NCBI GenBank assembly: GCA_041397645.1
Contig: JAWKWE010000007.1
Location: 1-64,000 of the forward strand
DNA: 64,000 nucleotides
Direction of reading: 5' to 3'
DNA from: Hyphomicrobiaceae bacterium
GTDB lineage: Bacteria > Pseudomonadota > Alphaproteobacteria > Rhizobiales > Hyphomicrobiaceae
A program made the position numbers and the translations under genes. Shown here piece by piece: positions 16,879 to 25,792 of the stretch. Numbering within the stretch: the first letter of the stretch is position 1; each line of letters opens with the position of its first letter. Below the pieces are notes generated by a model. It did not search any database and was not told where the DNA came from. It was given only the letters and a program-made list of their open reading frames with translations.

Positions 16879-18516
16879 ATGGCAAAAATTATGTTGCATG
16901 ACGAGGCGGCACGAGAGGCTTTGGGTCGTGGCGTCGCCAAGCTTGCACGCGCAGTCAGCGGAACGCTTGGTCCAAAAGGCATGAACGCCGTCATGGACCG
17001 TCCGGTCGGCACGCCGATCGTGTCGCGAGACGGCGTTAGCATCGCCAATGAAATCGAGCTTGAGTGTCCCTTCGAGAATATGGGGGCCCAGATCGTCCGC
17101 GAAGTGGCCGGGCAAACCAACGAGGTGGCCGGCGATGGCACGACCACGGCAACAGTCCTCGCCAACGCGCTTGTGCAGGACGGCCTCAAGTGCCTCTCCA
17201 AGGGGGCGAACGCTGTGGAGTTCGTCAACGGCCTCGAGTTGGCGGTCGCTCAAGTCGTAGAGGCCCTGAAAAAATCGGCGCGGCCCCTCCAGGGAAGCGC
17301 TGGACGGCAGGCGATCGCGACGATCGCGGCCAACGATCTCGCGCTCGGAGAAATGGTGGCGGAGGCCTTCGATCGGGCCGGCCCGCAAGGCATCGTCGAC
17401 GTGCAATATGGTGTGGGGGTGCAAACACTGCTGGACGTGACGGAAGGCATGTCGTTCGACCGTGGATATCTCTCGCACCACATGGTGACCGACGTCGAAA
17501 AAATGCAATCGGTGCTGGACAACCCTTACATTCTCATGACGGATCAAAAGATCCAGTCACCTGACCAGCTTGCCACTGTCTATAATCTCACCGAGAAGAC
17601 CGACCGCCCGCTGCTCATCATCGCAGAGGAATTGGCTCCCGCTGCTATCGTCGACTTGCTCGCCCGCCGCCAGAAATCGCGCCAACTTGTTTGTGCCGTC
17701 TACCCGCCCGAGTTCGGTCACTGGCGCAAGTCCATGCTTGAGGATATTGCAATTGCCACGGGCGGCCGTGTTATCGCGCACGACCTCGGGGGCAAGCTTG
17801 ATAACTGCGAATTGGCGGACTTGGGCACCGCGCGGGAAGTGCGCGTTTCAGCCAATTTCACGATCATCACGGCCGGCGGCGGCTCTGCCGACAAAATCGA
17901 AGCGCGCCGGGAACAGATCAAGCGGCAGTACGACGCCGCACCCGAAAACGTCGAGCGAGACAAGTTCGTGGACAGGCTCGCCAAACTGTCCGGCGGTACG
18001 GCGATCATCTATGCGGGCGGTGCCACGCCCGTCGAGCAGAAGCGCAAAGTCCAGATTATCGAGGACGCAATCAATGCAACGCGAGCTGCGATAGAAGAAG
18101 GCGTCGTGCCCGGCGGTGGGGTCGCATTGGTTCGAGCGGCACCTACTCTAGATTCTTTGATCAACGACTTGGATGGCAGCACCAGAGAGGGCGCCGAGCT
18201 CGTTCAACGAGCGTTGAAGAAGCCGCTTGCGAAAATTGCATCGAACAGCGGATTGGACGGCGACGAGGTCGTTGCCAAAATCTCAAGGGCCAAGAATGGC
18301 GTCGGACTTGATGCGCGATCGGGGAAGGAGGTCGACCTGGTGCGCGCAGGCGTTATCGATCCGGTGAAAGTCTGCTACACGGCGCTGCGTAATGCAGGCT
18401 CTGTCGCGGCCCTCATTCTGACCACGCAGACGCTCGTTGCAAAGAAGCCCGACAACTTCGATCCAACCGCCGGCCCGGCTCTTGGGGGCGGCGCTGAGCG
18501 ATTAGGTTTGGACTGA
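16879..18516 (+). CDS. mimG: GroEL paralogue dedicated to the diiron monooxygenase (MimG type)
   Basis: A 545-residue group I chaperonin. ATP-binding motifs are present (TLGPKGMNAV, GDGTTTATVLA with the conserved Asp, and the C-terminal VVPGGGVAL). The usual GGM-repeat tail of housekeeping GroEL is missing; the protein ends in GGGAERLGLD. No groES gene is adjacent. In mycobacteria, MimG-type chaperonins encoded beside mimABCD are needed to fold the hydroxylase large subunit, and the same role is expected here. It is the last gene of the unit; the next gene is convergent. Confidence 0.9.
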   Translation: MAKIMLHDEAAREALGRGVAKLARAVSGTLGPKGMNAVMDRPVGTPIVSRDGVSIANEIELECPFENMGAQIVREVAGQTNEVAGDGTTTATVLANALVQDGLKCLSKGANAVEFVNGLELAVAQVVEALKKSARPLQGSAGRQAIATIAANDLALGEMVAEAFDRAGPQGIVDVQYGVGVQTLLDVTEGMSFDRGYLSHHMVTDVEKMQSVLDNPYILMTDQKIQSPDQLATVYNLTEKTDRPLLIIAEELAPAAIVDLLARRQKSRQLVCAVYPPEFGHWRKSMLEDIAIATGGRVIAHDLGGKLDNCELADLGTAREVRVSANFTIITAGGGSADKIEARREQIKRQYDAAPENVERDKFVDRLAKLSGGTAIIYAGGATPVEQKRKVQIIEDAINATRAAIEEGVVPGGGVALVRAAPTLDSLINDLDGSTREGAELVQRALKKPLAKIASNSGLDGDEVVAKISRAKNGVGLDARSGKEVDLVRAGVIDPVKVCYTALRNAGSVAALILTTQTLVAKKPDNFDPTAGPALGGGAERLGLD

Positions 18517-18553
18517 CCGGCGTCTCTGAGGAAGTCAAAGCACGAGACTTTCG

Positions 18554-19369
18554 CTATTTAGCCATATGAGAGAGAAAAGCGATCAGCGCATCGACTTCTG
18601 CGTCCGGGAGGCTTGCCGCGTCGAACCCAACCATTTGCTGGTTAGGCCAAGTGCGGACAGCTTTCGGGTCGCGGATAACAGCCCTAATTCCCGACCGCGT
18701 CATATAGCTGGTAACATTCATCGGCTGGCCCAGATCGGGGCCCATATCGCCCTCTCCCGCACCTTTCATGCGATGGCAGGGCATGCAATTTTTTATGAAT
18801 ACCTTTTGCCCACGCCGCTCGACTGCAGCGTCCGCGAGTGCAGGATCGACAGCCAACTGAGGCCAACGGCGTACCGGATCTTCGACTCCCGTCAGCCCGA
18901 CGAGCGCGAACGGCCACTGTTCAGTGCCGATGTTGGAGCGCTCCGGGTGCTCCCAGATGAGGTAGAACGGTCCGGCGCTCATGTCCCTGCCGGGTAGGTT
19001 CGGCCAAGGCGCGTCCGGATCCTCGACTGCTACCCAGGCTACCGCCCCGCCCGACGCCCCCTTAGCCACAAGCGGCATCGGTATCTGCGACACAAACCCA
19101 TCGCTCGCCCGAGCTTCGATGGTATCGAAACCGGAGCTGGAGGCTTCTATCAATCCGAGCAGCGGCACCGCGCGGTAGGTCATGGCGCGGTGGTACGACA
19201 CGTCGTCGGGCAACGAAAGCGTTGTCGCATCGGCTCTTGCCAGCAGTTCGGGCGCGGTGATGCGCCGCGCTTCGCCACCAAAGGATAGAGTCAAAACGCG
19301 CTCGGCGGCCGACGCGGATGAAACGTCAAAGCCCCACACCACAAGAAGTATCAAAAGTCTGATGCACAT
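18554..19369 (-). CDS. Periplasmic c-type cytochrome with an N-terminal sulfite-oxidase-like domain
   Basis: A 271-residue secreted protein with a signal peptide (LLILLVVWGFDVSSASA), an N-terminal domain of about 150 residues and a C-terminal class I cytochrome c domain. The haem site is CMPCH at 195-199, with a likely distal Met246 in NQQMVGFD. The N-terminal part (RAVPLLGLI, DGFVSQIPMPLV, WEHPERSNIG) resembles the molybdopterin-binding fold of sulfite oxidase relatives, but without the pterin cysteine. It is divergent from the sulfite-oxidase-type gene at 19865 with 495 bases between, so it may be that enzyme's electron acceptor, like SorB for SorA. Pairing is inferred from proximity. Confidence 0.75.
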   Translation of the reverse strand: MCIRLLILLVVWGFDVSSASAAERVLTLSFGGEARRITAPELLARADATTLSLPDDVSYHRAMTYRAVPLLGLIEASSSGFDTIEARASDGFVSQIPMPLVAKGASGGAVAWVAVEDPDAPWPNLPGRDMSAGPFYLIWEHPERSNIGTEQWPFALVGLTGVEDPVRRWPQLAVDPALADAAVERRGQKVFIKNCMPCHRMKGAGEGDMGPDLGQPMNVTSYMTRSGIRAVIRDPKAVRTWPNQQMVGFDAASLPDAEVDALIAFLSHMAK

Positions 19370-19864
19370 AAGGATGCCCAGTGTAGATCGCCGGTTTAAG
19401 CGAAACAGCTTCGGTTATATTGCAGCCCGCTTCCGAGCTTTGGAAGGTAAGCGCATTCGCATTATCCCGCATCTTGTTTCCGACGTGTGAATTCTTGAAC
19501 GTAAGCGGTCATAGCTCTGGAAAAATCGACGGTTCATTTTTCGCGCCGCATATGGCGCGGATCACCAGCGAAGCGGGGGGCTGCGGAACCCGATACTCAT
19601 TTTTTTCGGGGATGGGTCCAGCGGCACGCGCTTCCTTACGCAATCGGCTCAATCTTTCGATAGGGCCTGATGGGGTAATTGATGTAAGCTACTAATAGGT
19701 CGTTCGACGGGGCGATGCCGATTATTGCGCTGATCCCCACGCACTAGGCTTGTCGCCAGCCCCGCTGTGTCGAGGAAGCCGATTGATGGCAGTGTAGCGT
19801 AAGCTTTCATCTTCGACGTGATCCCGATGTCATCTGGCGAAATCGTTGCCTGGGGAAACCATCA
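19370..19864. other. Divergent intergenic region between cytochrome and molybdoenzyme genes
   Basis: About 495 bases that must hold the promoters of both divergent genes. No convincing -35/-10 pair, palindrome or RNA gene was identified, and the short frames inside are not protein-like. Confidence 0.45.
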
Positions 19865-20887
19865 ATGCTTACTGCCCTGAAGCTGAACCCTAGCGGCTTA
19901 TACCGCCACCTTCCGTTAGAGCCGCATCATATGACGGATGCCGTTACGCGCGTGGAGGATTCCATCGTCCTCTGCCATCTCGGCGTCCCCCGCATTGCGG
20001 CAGAGGATTGGGCACTGAGCATCTCAGGTTTAGTTCGCAAACCGTCTGTTCTACGCTTTCAAGACTTACTCGCAAGGCCGCACACGCGCATCGAAGCGGT
20101 CCACCAATGCGCCGGAAACCCCCTACAGCCGGACGCTCCGTCCCGCCGTGTATGTAATGTCGTTTGGAGCGGCGTACGGCTTGCGGAGCTCATAAGAGAC
20201 TGTGAGCCACAGCCCGAGGCAAAGTTTGTGTGGTCGCGGGGGGCCGACTACGGAATCTTCGAAGGTGTCCATTGCGACACTTATCTCAAGGATATTCCGC
20301 TCGTGCGCTTAGCAGACGACGTCCTGATTGCTCTTGAGATGAACGGGGCACCGTTGCGAGCCGAAAATGGATTTCCGGCACGCCTAGTCGTGCCTGGCTT
20401 TTACGGCACGAACAGTGTCAAGTGGATCACCAACATTGAGCTAGCCGATCATCGCGCTCCTGGGCCATTTGTCACTCGATGGTATAACGATCCGGTGCGC
20501 GATCAGAGTGGCAGCTTCACGGGCAAGACCACTCCCGTATGGTCGATCGCGCCGCAATCCGTGATCGTCCGCCCCGTGCCCAATGAAGTGCTCGATGTCG
20601 GGACTGAGATCAATGTCTGGGGCTGGGCTTGGGGCGATGGCGGCATAAAAACAATTGAGCTTTCTTTCGACGCCGGCATGAGCTGGCGACATGCCGCAAT
20701 TGTGCCGGGCGCAAGCCGTGCTTGGCAACGCTATTCGCTAGCCTGGACGCCGGACAGCGCGGGGGAGCACTGCATTATGGCTCGCGCGACTGGTGCAGGT
20801 GGCTCAGTACAGCCGCTGGATGGCGCGCGAAACGCCATCCACCACGTCCACGTCGTTGCTGTTCATGGCCCTGCTTCTATTCGATAG
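19865..20887 (+). CDS. Sulfite-oxidase-family molybdopterin enzyme
   Basis: A 340-residue enzyme of the sulfite oxidase family with two domains: the molybdopterin domain (about 30-215) with the Mo-ligating cysteine Cys82 in HQCAGNP and the cofactor contact GFPARLVVPGFYGTNSVKW, and the C-terminal Ig-like dimerisation domain (from about residue 225, VWGWAWGDGGIKTIELS). It probably oxidises sulfite or a related compound and passes electrons to a cytochrome c. No Tat or Sec signal is visible at the N-terminus, which is odd for a partner of a periplasmic cytochrome; the cytoplasmic form or a missed upstream start are alternatives, but no twin-arginine motif was seen upstream. Confidence 0.82.
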   Translation: MLTALKLNPSGLYRHLPLEPHHMTDAVTRVEDSIVLCHLGVPRIAAEDWALSISGLVRKPSVLRFQDLLARPHTRIEAVHQCAGNPLQPDAPSRRVCNVVWSGVRLAELIRDCEPQPEAKFVWSRGADYGIFEGVHCDTYLKDIPLVRLADDVLIALEMNGAPLRAENGFPARLVVPGFYGTNSVKWITNIELADHRAPGPFVTRWYNDPVRDQSGSFTGKTTPVWSIAPQSVIVRPVPNEVLDVGTEINVWGWAWGDGGIKTIELSFDAGMSWRHAAIVPGASRAWQRYSLAWTPDSAGEHCIMARATGAGGSVQPLDGARNAIHHVHVVAVHGPASIR

Positions 20888-21134
20888 CCGCCAGGTGGTC
20901 GGTGATCGCCTTGGCATCGCTGCTAAGGCGCACCGCGCGTCGACATGCAGCCGGATTGAAAAACCGCGATCCGAATTTGGCCGCTTCGATGGGTATCGCT
21001 GCCCTGTTCCACGACCGGGGCCGTTGATTGGCTGCTCTATTACTAAGACTGCTCATAACGCTTCGCAGACAATGCACGCGGTTCAGGCTAAAAGTCAGAT
21101 ATCCACCTACTTTCTTGGAATGGTTTTGAGGCTC

Positions 21135-22166
21135 ATGACGATAAATGCGACATCCCAAGCTGCGCTCATATTAGTTGCAATTGTGGCCATCTGCGCTGGA
21201 CTTTATTCTGCGAGCGCGGTCTTCGCTCCTTTGACATTTGCCCTTCTCATCATAGCCATTTTGCAACCAGTTCAAAGTTGGCTGCAATCGGCCATGCCGA
21301 AGACCATTGCCCTCGCGATCACAACCGTGGTGCTTCTTGTAGGGTTTTTGGTGGCCAGCGCTTTGATCGCCTGGACATTGGGAAGGGTCGGGCACGCCAT
21401 CGCCGACGACACCGCGCGCTTTCAATCGATGTACGACCAGTTGATAGCCTGGCTTGACGGACACGGCATTGCCGCATCGACGCTTTGGACGGAGCACATA
21501 AACGTCGGCTGGCTTATTCGTCTGTTTCAATCGGTGGTAGCTCGCGTCAACACCACGATGAGCTTTTGGCTTGTCGTCCTGGTCTACGTCACGCTCGGTC
21601 TCTTGGAGGTGGGCGATTTCGAGGTCAACGCCGGTAAAATCAAGGATAAGAACGTTGCCCATGCTCTAATCAACGGCACTAAAGAGAGCGCACGAAAGCT
21701 GCGTTCGTACTACGTGGTCCGAACGAAGATGAGCGTGATAACGGGCTGCTTGGTATTTGCCGTCGCCTACGCGGTTGGGCTTCCACTAGCGAAGGAATGG
21801 GCCATCCTGGCCTTCCTATTGAACTACATTCCTTTTCTTGGTCCGCTTATCGCAACCATGTTTCCGACGATCTACGCAATCGCAGAATTCCAGTCCTGGC
21901 AAGTTCCGCTGTTTATTTTTGTCTCTCTCAACGTAGTCCAGATTGCAATTGGCAGCTTTTTGGAGCCGCGCGCATCTGGCTCACTGCTGTCAATCTCTCC
22001 TCTGCTCGTTCTCTTTTCGGTGTTCTTCTGGGCCTACATGTGGGGAATATTCGGCGCCTTCATAGGTGTGCCAATTAGCATTGCAATCCTCACTTACTGC
22101 GACCAGACCGATTCGACGCGATGGGTCGCTGATCTTTTCGGCGGCGATCGCCAGGCCAGACCCTAG
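21135..22166 (+). CDS. AI-2E/PerM family permease
   Basis: A polytopic membrane protein of 343 residues from ATG 21135, which has GAGG just upstream; ATG 21120 is an alternative. About eight membrane helices are visible: two close pairs at the N-terminus, a soluble periplasmic-like section of about 80 residues, then a pair around WAILAFLLNYIPFLGPLIA, which is the family signature. The C-terminal helix ends in FGAFIGVPISIAIL. Members export autoinducer-2-like molecules or act as Na+/H+ exchangers; which applies here cannot be told. The region 20888-21134 has no separate gene. Confidence 0.8.
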   Translation: MTINATSQAALILVAIVAICAGLYSASAVFAPLTFALLIIAILQPVQSWLQSAMPKTIALAITTVVLLVGFLVASALIAWTLGRVGHAIADDTARFQSMYDQLIAWLDGHGIAASTLWTEHINVGWLIRLFQSVVARVNTTMSFWLVVLVYVTLGLLEVGDFEVNAGKIKDKNVAHALINGTKESARKLRSYYVVRTKMSVITGCLVFAVAYAVGLPLAKEWAILAFLLNYIPFLGPLIATMFPTIYAIAEFQSWQVPLFIFVSLNVVQIAIGSFLEPRASGSLLSISPLLVLFSVFFWAYMWGIFGAFIGVPISIAILTYCDQTDSTRWVADLFGGDRQARP

Positions 22167-22199
22167 GGCTTCTCCGCAGCAGGCGATCCGCGCGCCATT

Positions 22200-23225
22200 C
22201 TACTTGGACGGACTGGCGTCGAACGTCGGCTCGGATCCTCTCGGCAGAGCCGCACGAATACGTTCTGAGAAATCCGGCGCACCAGCTGCAGCCTGCGCTG
22301 CGGAGTTTATCAACGAACTGCGACGCAACTCGTCAAACGACAGTGACGTGTCTACGCGGCCGGAATGATACAGATAGCTATCGATCAGTCCATTCAGCAA
22401 ATGACGAATATCGAACCGCCCACGTCGCCCAGCGGCGTTCGCGTAGCGGATGATGTTGATGGTGCAGCTGTTGGTCAGCAGATGATAGAACTCGGGATGA
22501 TCGGCCAACTCGTTGATGCGCTTTAAGTAGACCATGAAGAGACGCTGCGCATCCTCAGGCGACGCATTTAGGTGGTAGAGGTAGACCTGTTCGCCGCGAT
22601 GGCTTGCTCGAAGTCCCACCAAATCTCGCTCTTCGCCAACGACATAAATCAATTCGAACTGTTTGAAGAGCGACGCGAGCGGGTCGAAAGACTCACCAAC
22701 CTCTGGTCGGGTTTCTATGGAGATACTGACTGGCTCGGCGTCGTCGAATATGAAGCTGACGAACGTGTGGGCGACCCAGCCCTCTCGCCAGTACGAAACA
22801 TAGAAGTCGAGCCCCTTTAAATGCGAAAGCTTCACATCCCGATCTATGTAGCGCACTGTGAAGTCATTCCGGCTGCGATAGTCAAAGTCGCGAACGCTTG
22901 TGAGATGTATGTTATCGCCATCGATGGATGCACGGGGCATTACTGCAACTTCGGGGCGCCAGGGACGGTCATGTGACGGCGGGATGAAGATCCACCACGC
23001 GACAACAGCCGAGAAAAGCGCCAGAAAAGTTACTTTGGCAACCTTGCTGTGTGATAGCCAGAGCGTCCAAATCGAAATGCCGGCAAATGCGATTGCCAAC
23101 ACCATTCGCAACGTGTGCGACGGCAAATTGGAATAGTAGATCGCAAGGCTGGCCCAGAGTGCCACCAAAAACAGTATTAAGTTCCACAGCCCACGGCCTA
23201 GAAACCTTATGAGGTTTAACAACAT
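22200..23225 (-). CDS. DUF4105 membrane protein
   Basis: A 341-residue protein with three N-terminal membrane helices (about 8-28, 38-56 and 64-83) and a DUF4105 domain. Conserved family segments are HTFVSFIFDD with SISIETR, and NSCTINIIRYAN. The conserved His and Cys, with the C-terminal placement outside the membrane, suggest a papain-like or NlpC-like fold, but no activity has been shown for the family to my knowledge. It is convergent with the permease gene (34 bases apart) and separated from marC by about 90 bases in the same direction, so a shared transcript is possible. Confidence 0.82.
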   Translation of the reverse strand: MLLNLIRFLGRGLWNLILFLVALWASLAIYYSNLPSHTLRMVLAIAFAGISIWTLWLSHSKVAKVTFLALFSAVVAWWIFIPPSHDRPWRPEVAVMPRASIDGDNIHLTSVRDFDYRSRNDFTVRYIDRDVKLSHLKGLDFYVSYWREGWVAHTFVSFIFDDAEPVSISIETRPEVGESFDPLASLFKQFELIYVVGEERDLVGLRASHRGEQVYLYHLNASPEDAQRLFMVYLKRINELADHPEFYHLLTNSCTINIIRYANAAGRRGRFDIRHLLNGLIDSYLYHSGRVDTSLSFDELRRSSLINSAAQAAAGAPDFSERIRAALPRGSEPTFDASPSK

Positions 23226-23317
23226 GCTCTATGCCCCGATTTGGGGCTGAGGGCGCCGTACAATGGCAAGCCCAATTACAGTCGGTCCGCGCGCAACGTC
23301 TGTCATGATGCCTGAGT

Positions 23318-23983
23318 TCAAATGCCGTTCAATTCCGCCCATCCATACCACATAATCTGGATGCCGATGCAGAGCAGTATGAAGGCCATCAGTCTCGTCA
23401 AGACAAGCATGCCAACATCGCCGAGCCAGACCACAACTGAGGTCGAGTTTTTGAAGATAAGGTACAATGCGAGCGAGACCAGGGCTGCTCCGGCGACGGC
23501 CACGAATACGCCGGCGACGTAGAGCGCAGGAGAAGATGGGATCTGTGCCCCAAGCGCAATCGCTGCTGCAATCGTTCCGGGTCCGGTCGTCAACGGAAAC
23601 GTAATCGGAAAAAAACTTCGCCTCACCACTTCGGCATCCGACATTTCGTAGGTTTTTTCGGCCGCTCGAGCGTGGACCTCGTCTTCTTCAGAGTTGTGAA
23701 GCAGGCGCCAGGCGGTCGAAGCCACGAGCAATCCTCCGCCGATACGAACAACGGGAAGCGAAATGCCGAAAATGGCAAGGACGTAGGTGCCAATCAGCAT
23801 CGAGGCCACGATGACGAACCAACTGTTGATGGCAACTTGCCTCGCAAGGCGAGCGGCAAGATTGCTGTCTTTGCCCACCGTGGTCACAAAGATGGGTGCG
23901 GTACTCAGTGGGTTGATAATTGGCAGCAAGGTCACCGGAACAAGCAGCAGTGATTTCACGATGGGAATAAACAGACCTTCCAC
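23318..23983 (-). CDS. marC: MarC family integral membrane protein
   Basis: A 221-residue protein with six predicted membrane helices. The family signature is clear: the start (SLLLVPVTLLPIINPLSTAP) and FPITFPLTTGPGTIAAAIALG in the middle. It starts at GTG 23983 with GAGGAG upstream. MarC homologues are widespread; the original link to multiple antibiotic resistance has been withdrawn and the transported species is unknown. Confidence 0.88.
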   Translation of the reverse strand: MEGLFIPIVKSLLLVPVTLLPIINPLSTAPIFVTTVGKDSNLAARLARQVAINSWFVIVASMLIGTYVLAIFGISLPVVRIGGGLLVASTAWRLLHNSEEDEVHARAAEKTYEMSDAEVVRRSFFPITFPLTTGPGTIAAAIALGAQIPSSPALYVAGVFVAVAGAALVSLALYLIFKNSTSVVVWLGDVGMLVLTRLMAFILLCIGIQIMWYGWAELNGI

Positions 23984-24111
23984 GTAATCTCCTCGTGCCC
24001 AAAATTGGACGTTCCGAACATCTTAGGACATGCCCTTCTTGCAGTCACAAACCTGCAGCTCGGCAGATGGCTCAGAGCCCGAATTGGACTTGGCGCATCG
24101 AAAACGGATGC

Positions 24112-24348
24112 TTAGCCGCAACGATGCCTAAAGACCCGCCAATCACGGCAAATGCCGTTGCGCCAACGGAGGCATCGGCGGTGCGTATGGAGGTATCTCC
24201 TGCAGTGTACCTTCTCTAGGCCACTCGCATCTGTCGTCATGAATTTTGGCATGCTCAAAGCAGAAGAGACGTTCGCGTGAGCTGGCGGCTGTCCGCACAT
24301 TACGAGGAAAACTGCGGCGAGTGCGAAAGAGATGTGACGAAGGTCCAT
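24112..24348 (-). CDS. Small secreted basic protein (78 aa)
   Basis: ATG has GAGAGGA upstream. A signal peptide (ISFALAAVFLVMCGQPPAHA) is followed by about 50 residues rich in His, Arg and Cys (VHCRRYLHTHRRCLRW, then NGICRDW and HRCG). Short secreted proteins with this Cys-Arg-His pattern are common in Bradyrhizobium and relatives and have no assigned function. The four cysteines could form disulfides or bind metal. Confidence 0.55.
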   Translation of the reverse strand: MDLRHISFALAAVFLVMCGQPPAHANVSSALSMPKFMTTDASGLEKVHCRRYLHTHRRCLRWRNGICRDWRVFRHRCG

Positions 24349-24512
24349 GCTGTCCTCTCAAGGTACGCTGCAAAGTTTCGACAAGTTCGCTAACGTGCCA
24401 TTGGCTGTAAAAAATGTTGCTGGAAGCCTTTGAGCCCAATGGCTCAATTTCCAGTCACCGACAGCAATGCTCACCGCAGTGAAGCCCGATGAGCATTGCT
24501 AGCGCTAGCAGA

Positions 24513-24725
24513 TCACTTACAGGTGCAATTGACGTCAGACGGACCTTTGTCCTCGGTGTTGCCGCCTGTGCACGTGGCGGTCTTCCCTTCCGGGCAGGTC
24601 ACTGAGCACGATTGAGTTTTGTCCGCGCTGTTTGCCGAGCACGTGCGCAGTTCGGCGGCGCTGGCCAAATTGAAGCTCAAGCTTGCAATGGCGATTGATG
24701 ACGCGATGACGAAGAATGTACGCAT
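24513..24725 (-). CDS. Small secreted cysteine-rich protein (70 aa)
   Basis: ATG at 24725 has GGAGG upstream. The signal peptide FFVIASSIAIASLSFNLASA is cleaved probably before AELRTC. The mature 47 residues contain six cysteines (RTCSAN, QSCSVTC, ATCTGG, NCTC), compatible with three disulfides, and the EGKTATCTGGNTEDKG loop is polar. It looks like a compact disulfide-stabilised periplasmic peptide. Family and function are not recognised. Confidence 0.65.
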   Translation of the reverse strand: MRTFFVIASSIAIASLSFNLASAAELRTCSANSADKTQSCSVTCPEGKTATCTGGNTEDKGPSDVNCTCK

Positions 24726-25172
24726 GGACTTCCTCCAGTATAAATGCCATTGTTTCATTTGAAATAAGTCTGTTCTGACGGCTCAATAAAATACAATGGG
24801 CAACCAGCCTCCTTAGGCTCAGACAAATAGACTTTTAGCTATTAGCGATATCAACAGCAAGAGTGACCAACGATGGCGTTTCCAGTCTGCCTTTTTCGGA
24901 CGGTTTCAGACTTGAAACGTTACACCGGATCCTGGAATACCCGCTGAGATTATTGTGCCTGAACCAACGCGAGCGAGTTTTAGTAAATAGCGACCACAGA
25001 ATGTGGCGTGCAACGACTATCTTCGAACAACATACGTGCATCTTCCCGCCTCCAGCTGTTTTTTTAGATATGTCGGATTGACTGAAGAGCATTGTTGCTG
25101 TTCAAGATATACAGACGCTTGTTATATTGAGGCCGATATAGTCCGCAGCTTGTTGAGCGTTGGAGGGTAAGG
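24726..25172. other. Intergenic region
   Basis: About 450 AT-richer bases between divergent genes. It should carry the promoters of the cysteine-rich peptide and of hdeD. No RNA gene, repeat or protein-like frame was found. Confidence 0.45.
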
Positions 25173-25736
25173 ATGGCTTCGCAGGTGCTGCCGGTCGATC
25201 CTGAGAAAATTGCCGCCCATCGGGGATGGTTTCTCGCCCTTGGCGTAGCATTGGTCGTCCTCGGAACTGCAGCTGTCTTATTTCCATTCTATGGCAGTTT
25301 AGCCGGGGTACGGATACTCGGTTGGATCATGTTGTTCAGCGGTATCGCGACGGCCGTTCACGTGCATCGCGCCGGCGGCTGGGGGCTTGCTCTGTTGCAG
25401 GTTCTGATTGCGATCGCCTACACCGCCGCAGGTGTTTGGCTTCTTTCGAATCCTCTCGCAGGTGTTGCCACGTTGACTTTCGTCCTCATCGCGATGCTGC
25501 TGGTGCAAGGGATAATCTCAGTGATCGAGGCCTTCCAGATACGGCCCACTCAAGGGTGGGGATGGGTGCTGATCAGTGGGATCGCCTCCATCATCCTTGC
25601 CATCATGCTGAAGATGGAACTTCCAAGTTCCGCATTATGGGCAATCGGAATGCTAGTTGGAGTGAGCCTTGTCATTCACGGATGGTCGTTCATCGCGATG
25701 GCTCTTGGTGCACAAAAGAAGCCAGCATCAGGTTAA
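25173..25736 (+). CDS. HdeD family membrane protein
   Basis: A 187-residue protein with six hydrophobic helices arranged as three pairs, the layout of HdeD. Recognisable segments are HRGWFLALGVALVVLGTAA at the first helix and GWGWVLISGIASIILAIML at the fourth or fifth. GGAGGG precedes ATG. HdeD is linked to acid resistance in Escherichia coli, but rhizobial homologues occur in many stress contexts and the molecular role is unknown. Confidence 0.85.
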   Translation: MASQVLPVDPEKIAAHRGWFLALGVALVVLGTAAVLFPFYGSLAGVRILGWIMLFSGIATAVHVHRAGGWGLALLQVLIAIAYTAAGVWLLSNPLAGVATLTFVLIAMLLVQGIISVIEAFQIRPTQGWGWVLISGIASIILAIMLKMELPSSALWAIGMLVGVSLVIHGWSFIAMALGAQKKPASG

Positions 25737-25792
25737 ATGAGTAGGATTGCGAACAATATAGAGTCGTTGTCGCCGTTCGAATAGGTGCTGCT

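Noticed and set aside
16624..17547. 307-residue open frame on the minus strand
   Set aside because: Antisense to the MIP18 and GroEL genes and without family resemblance.
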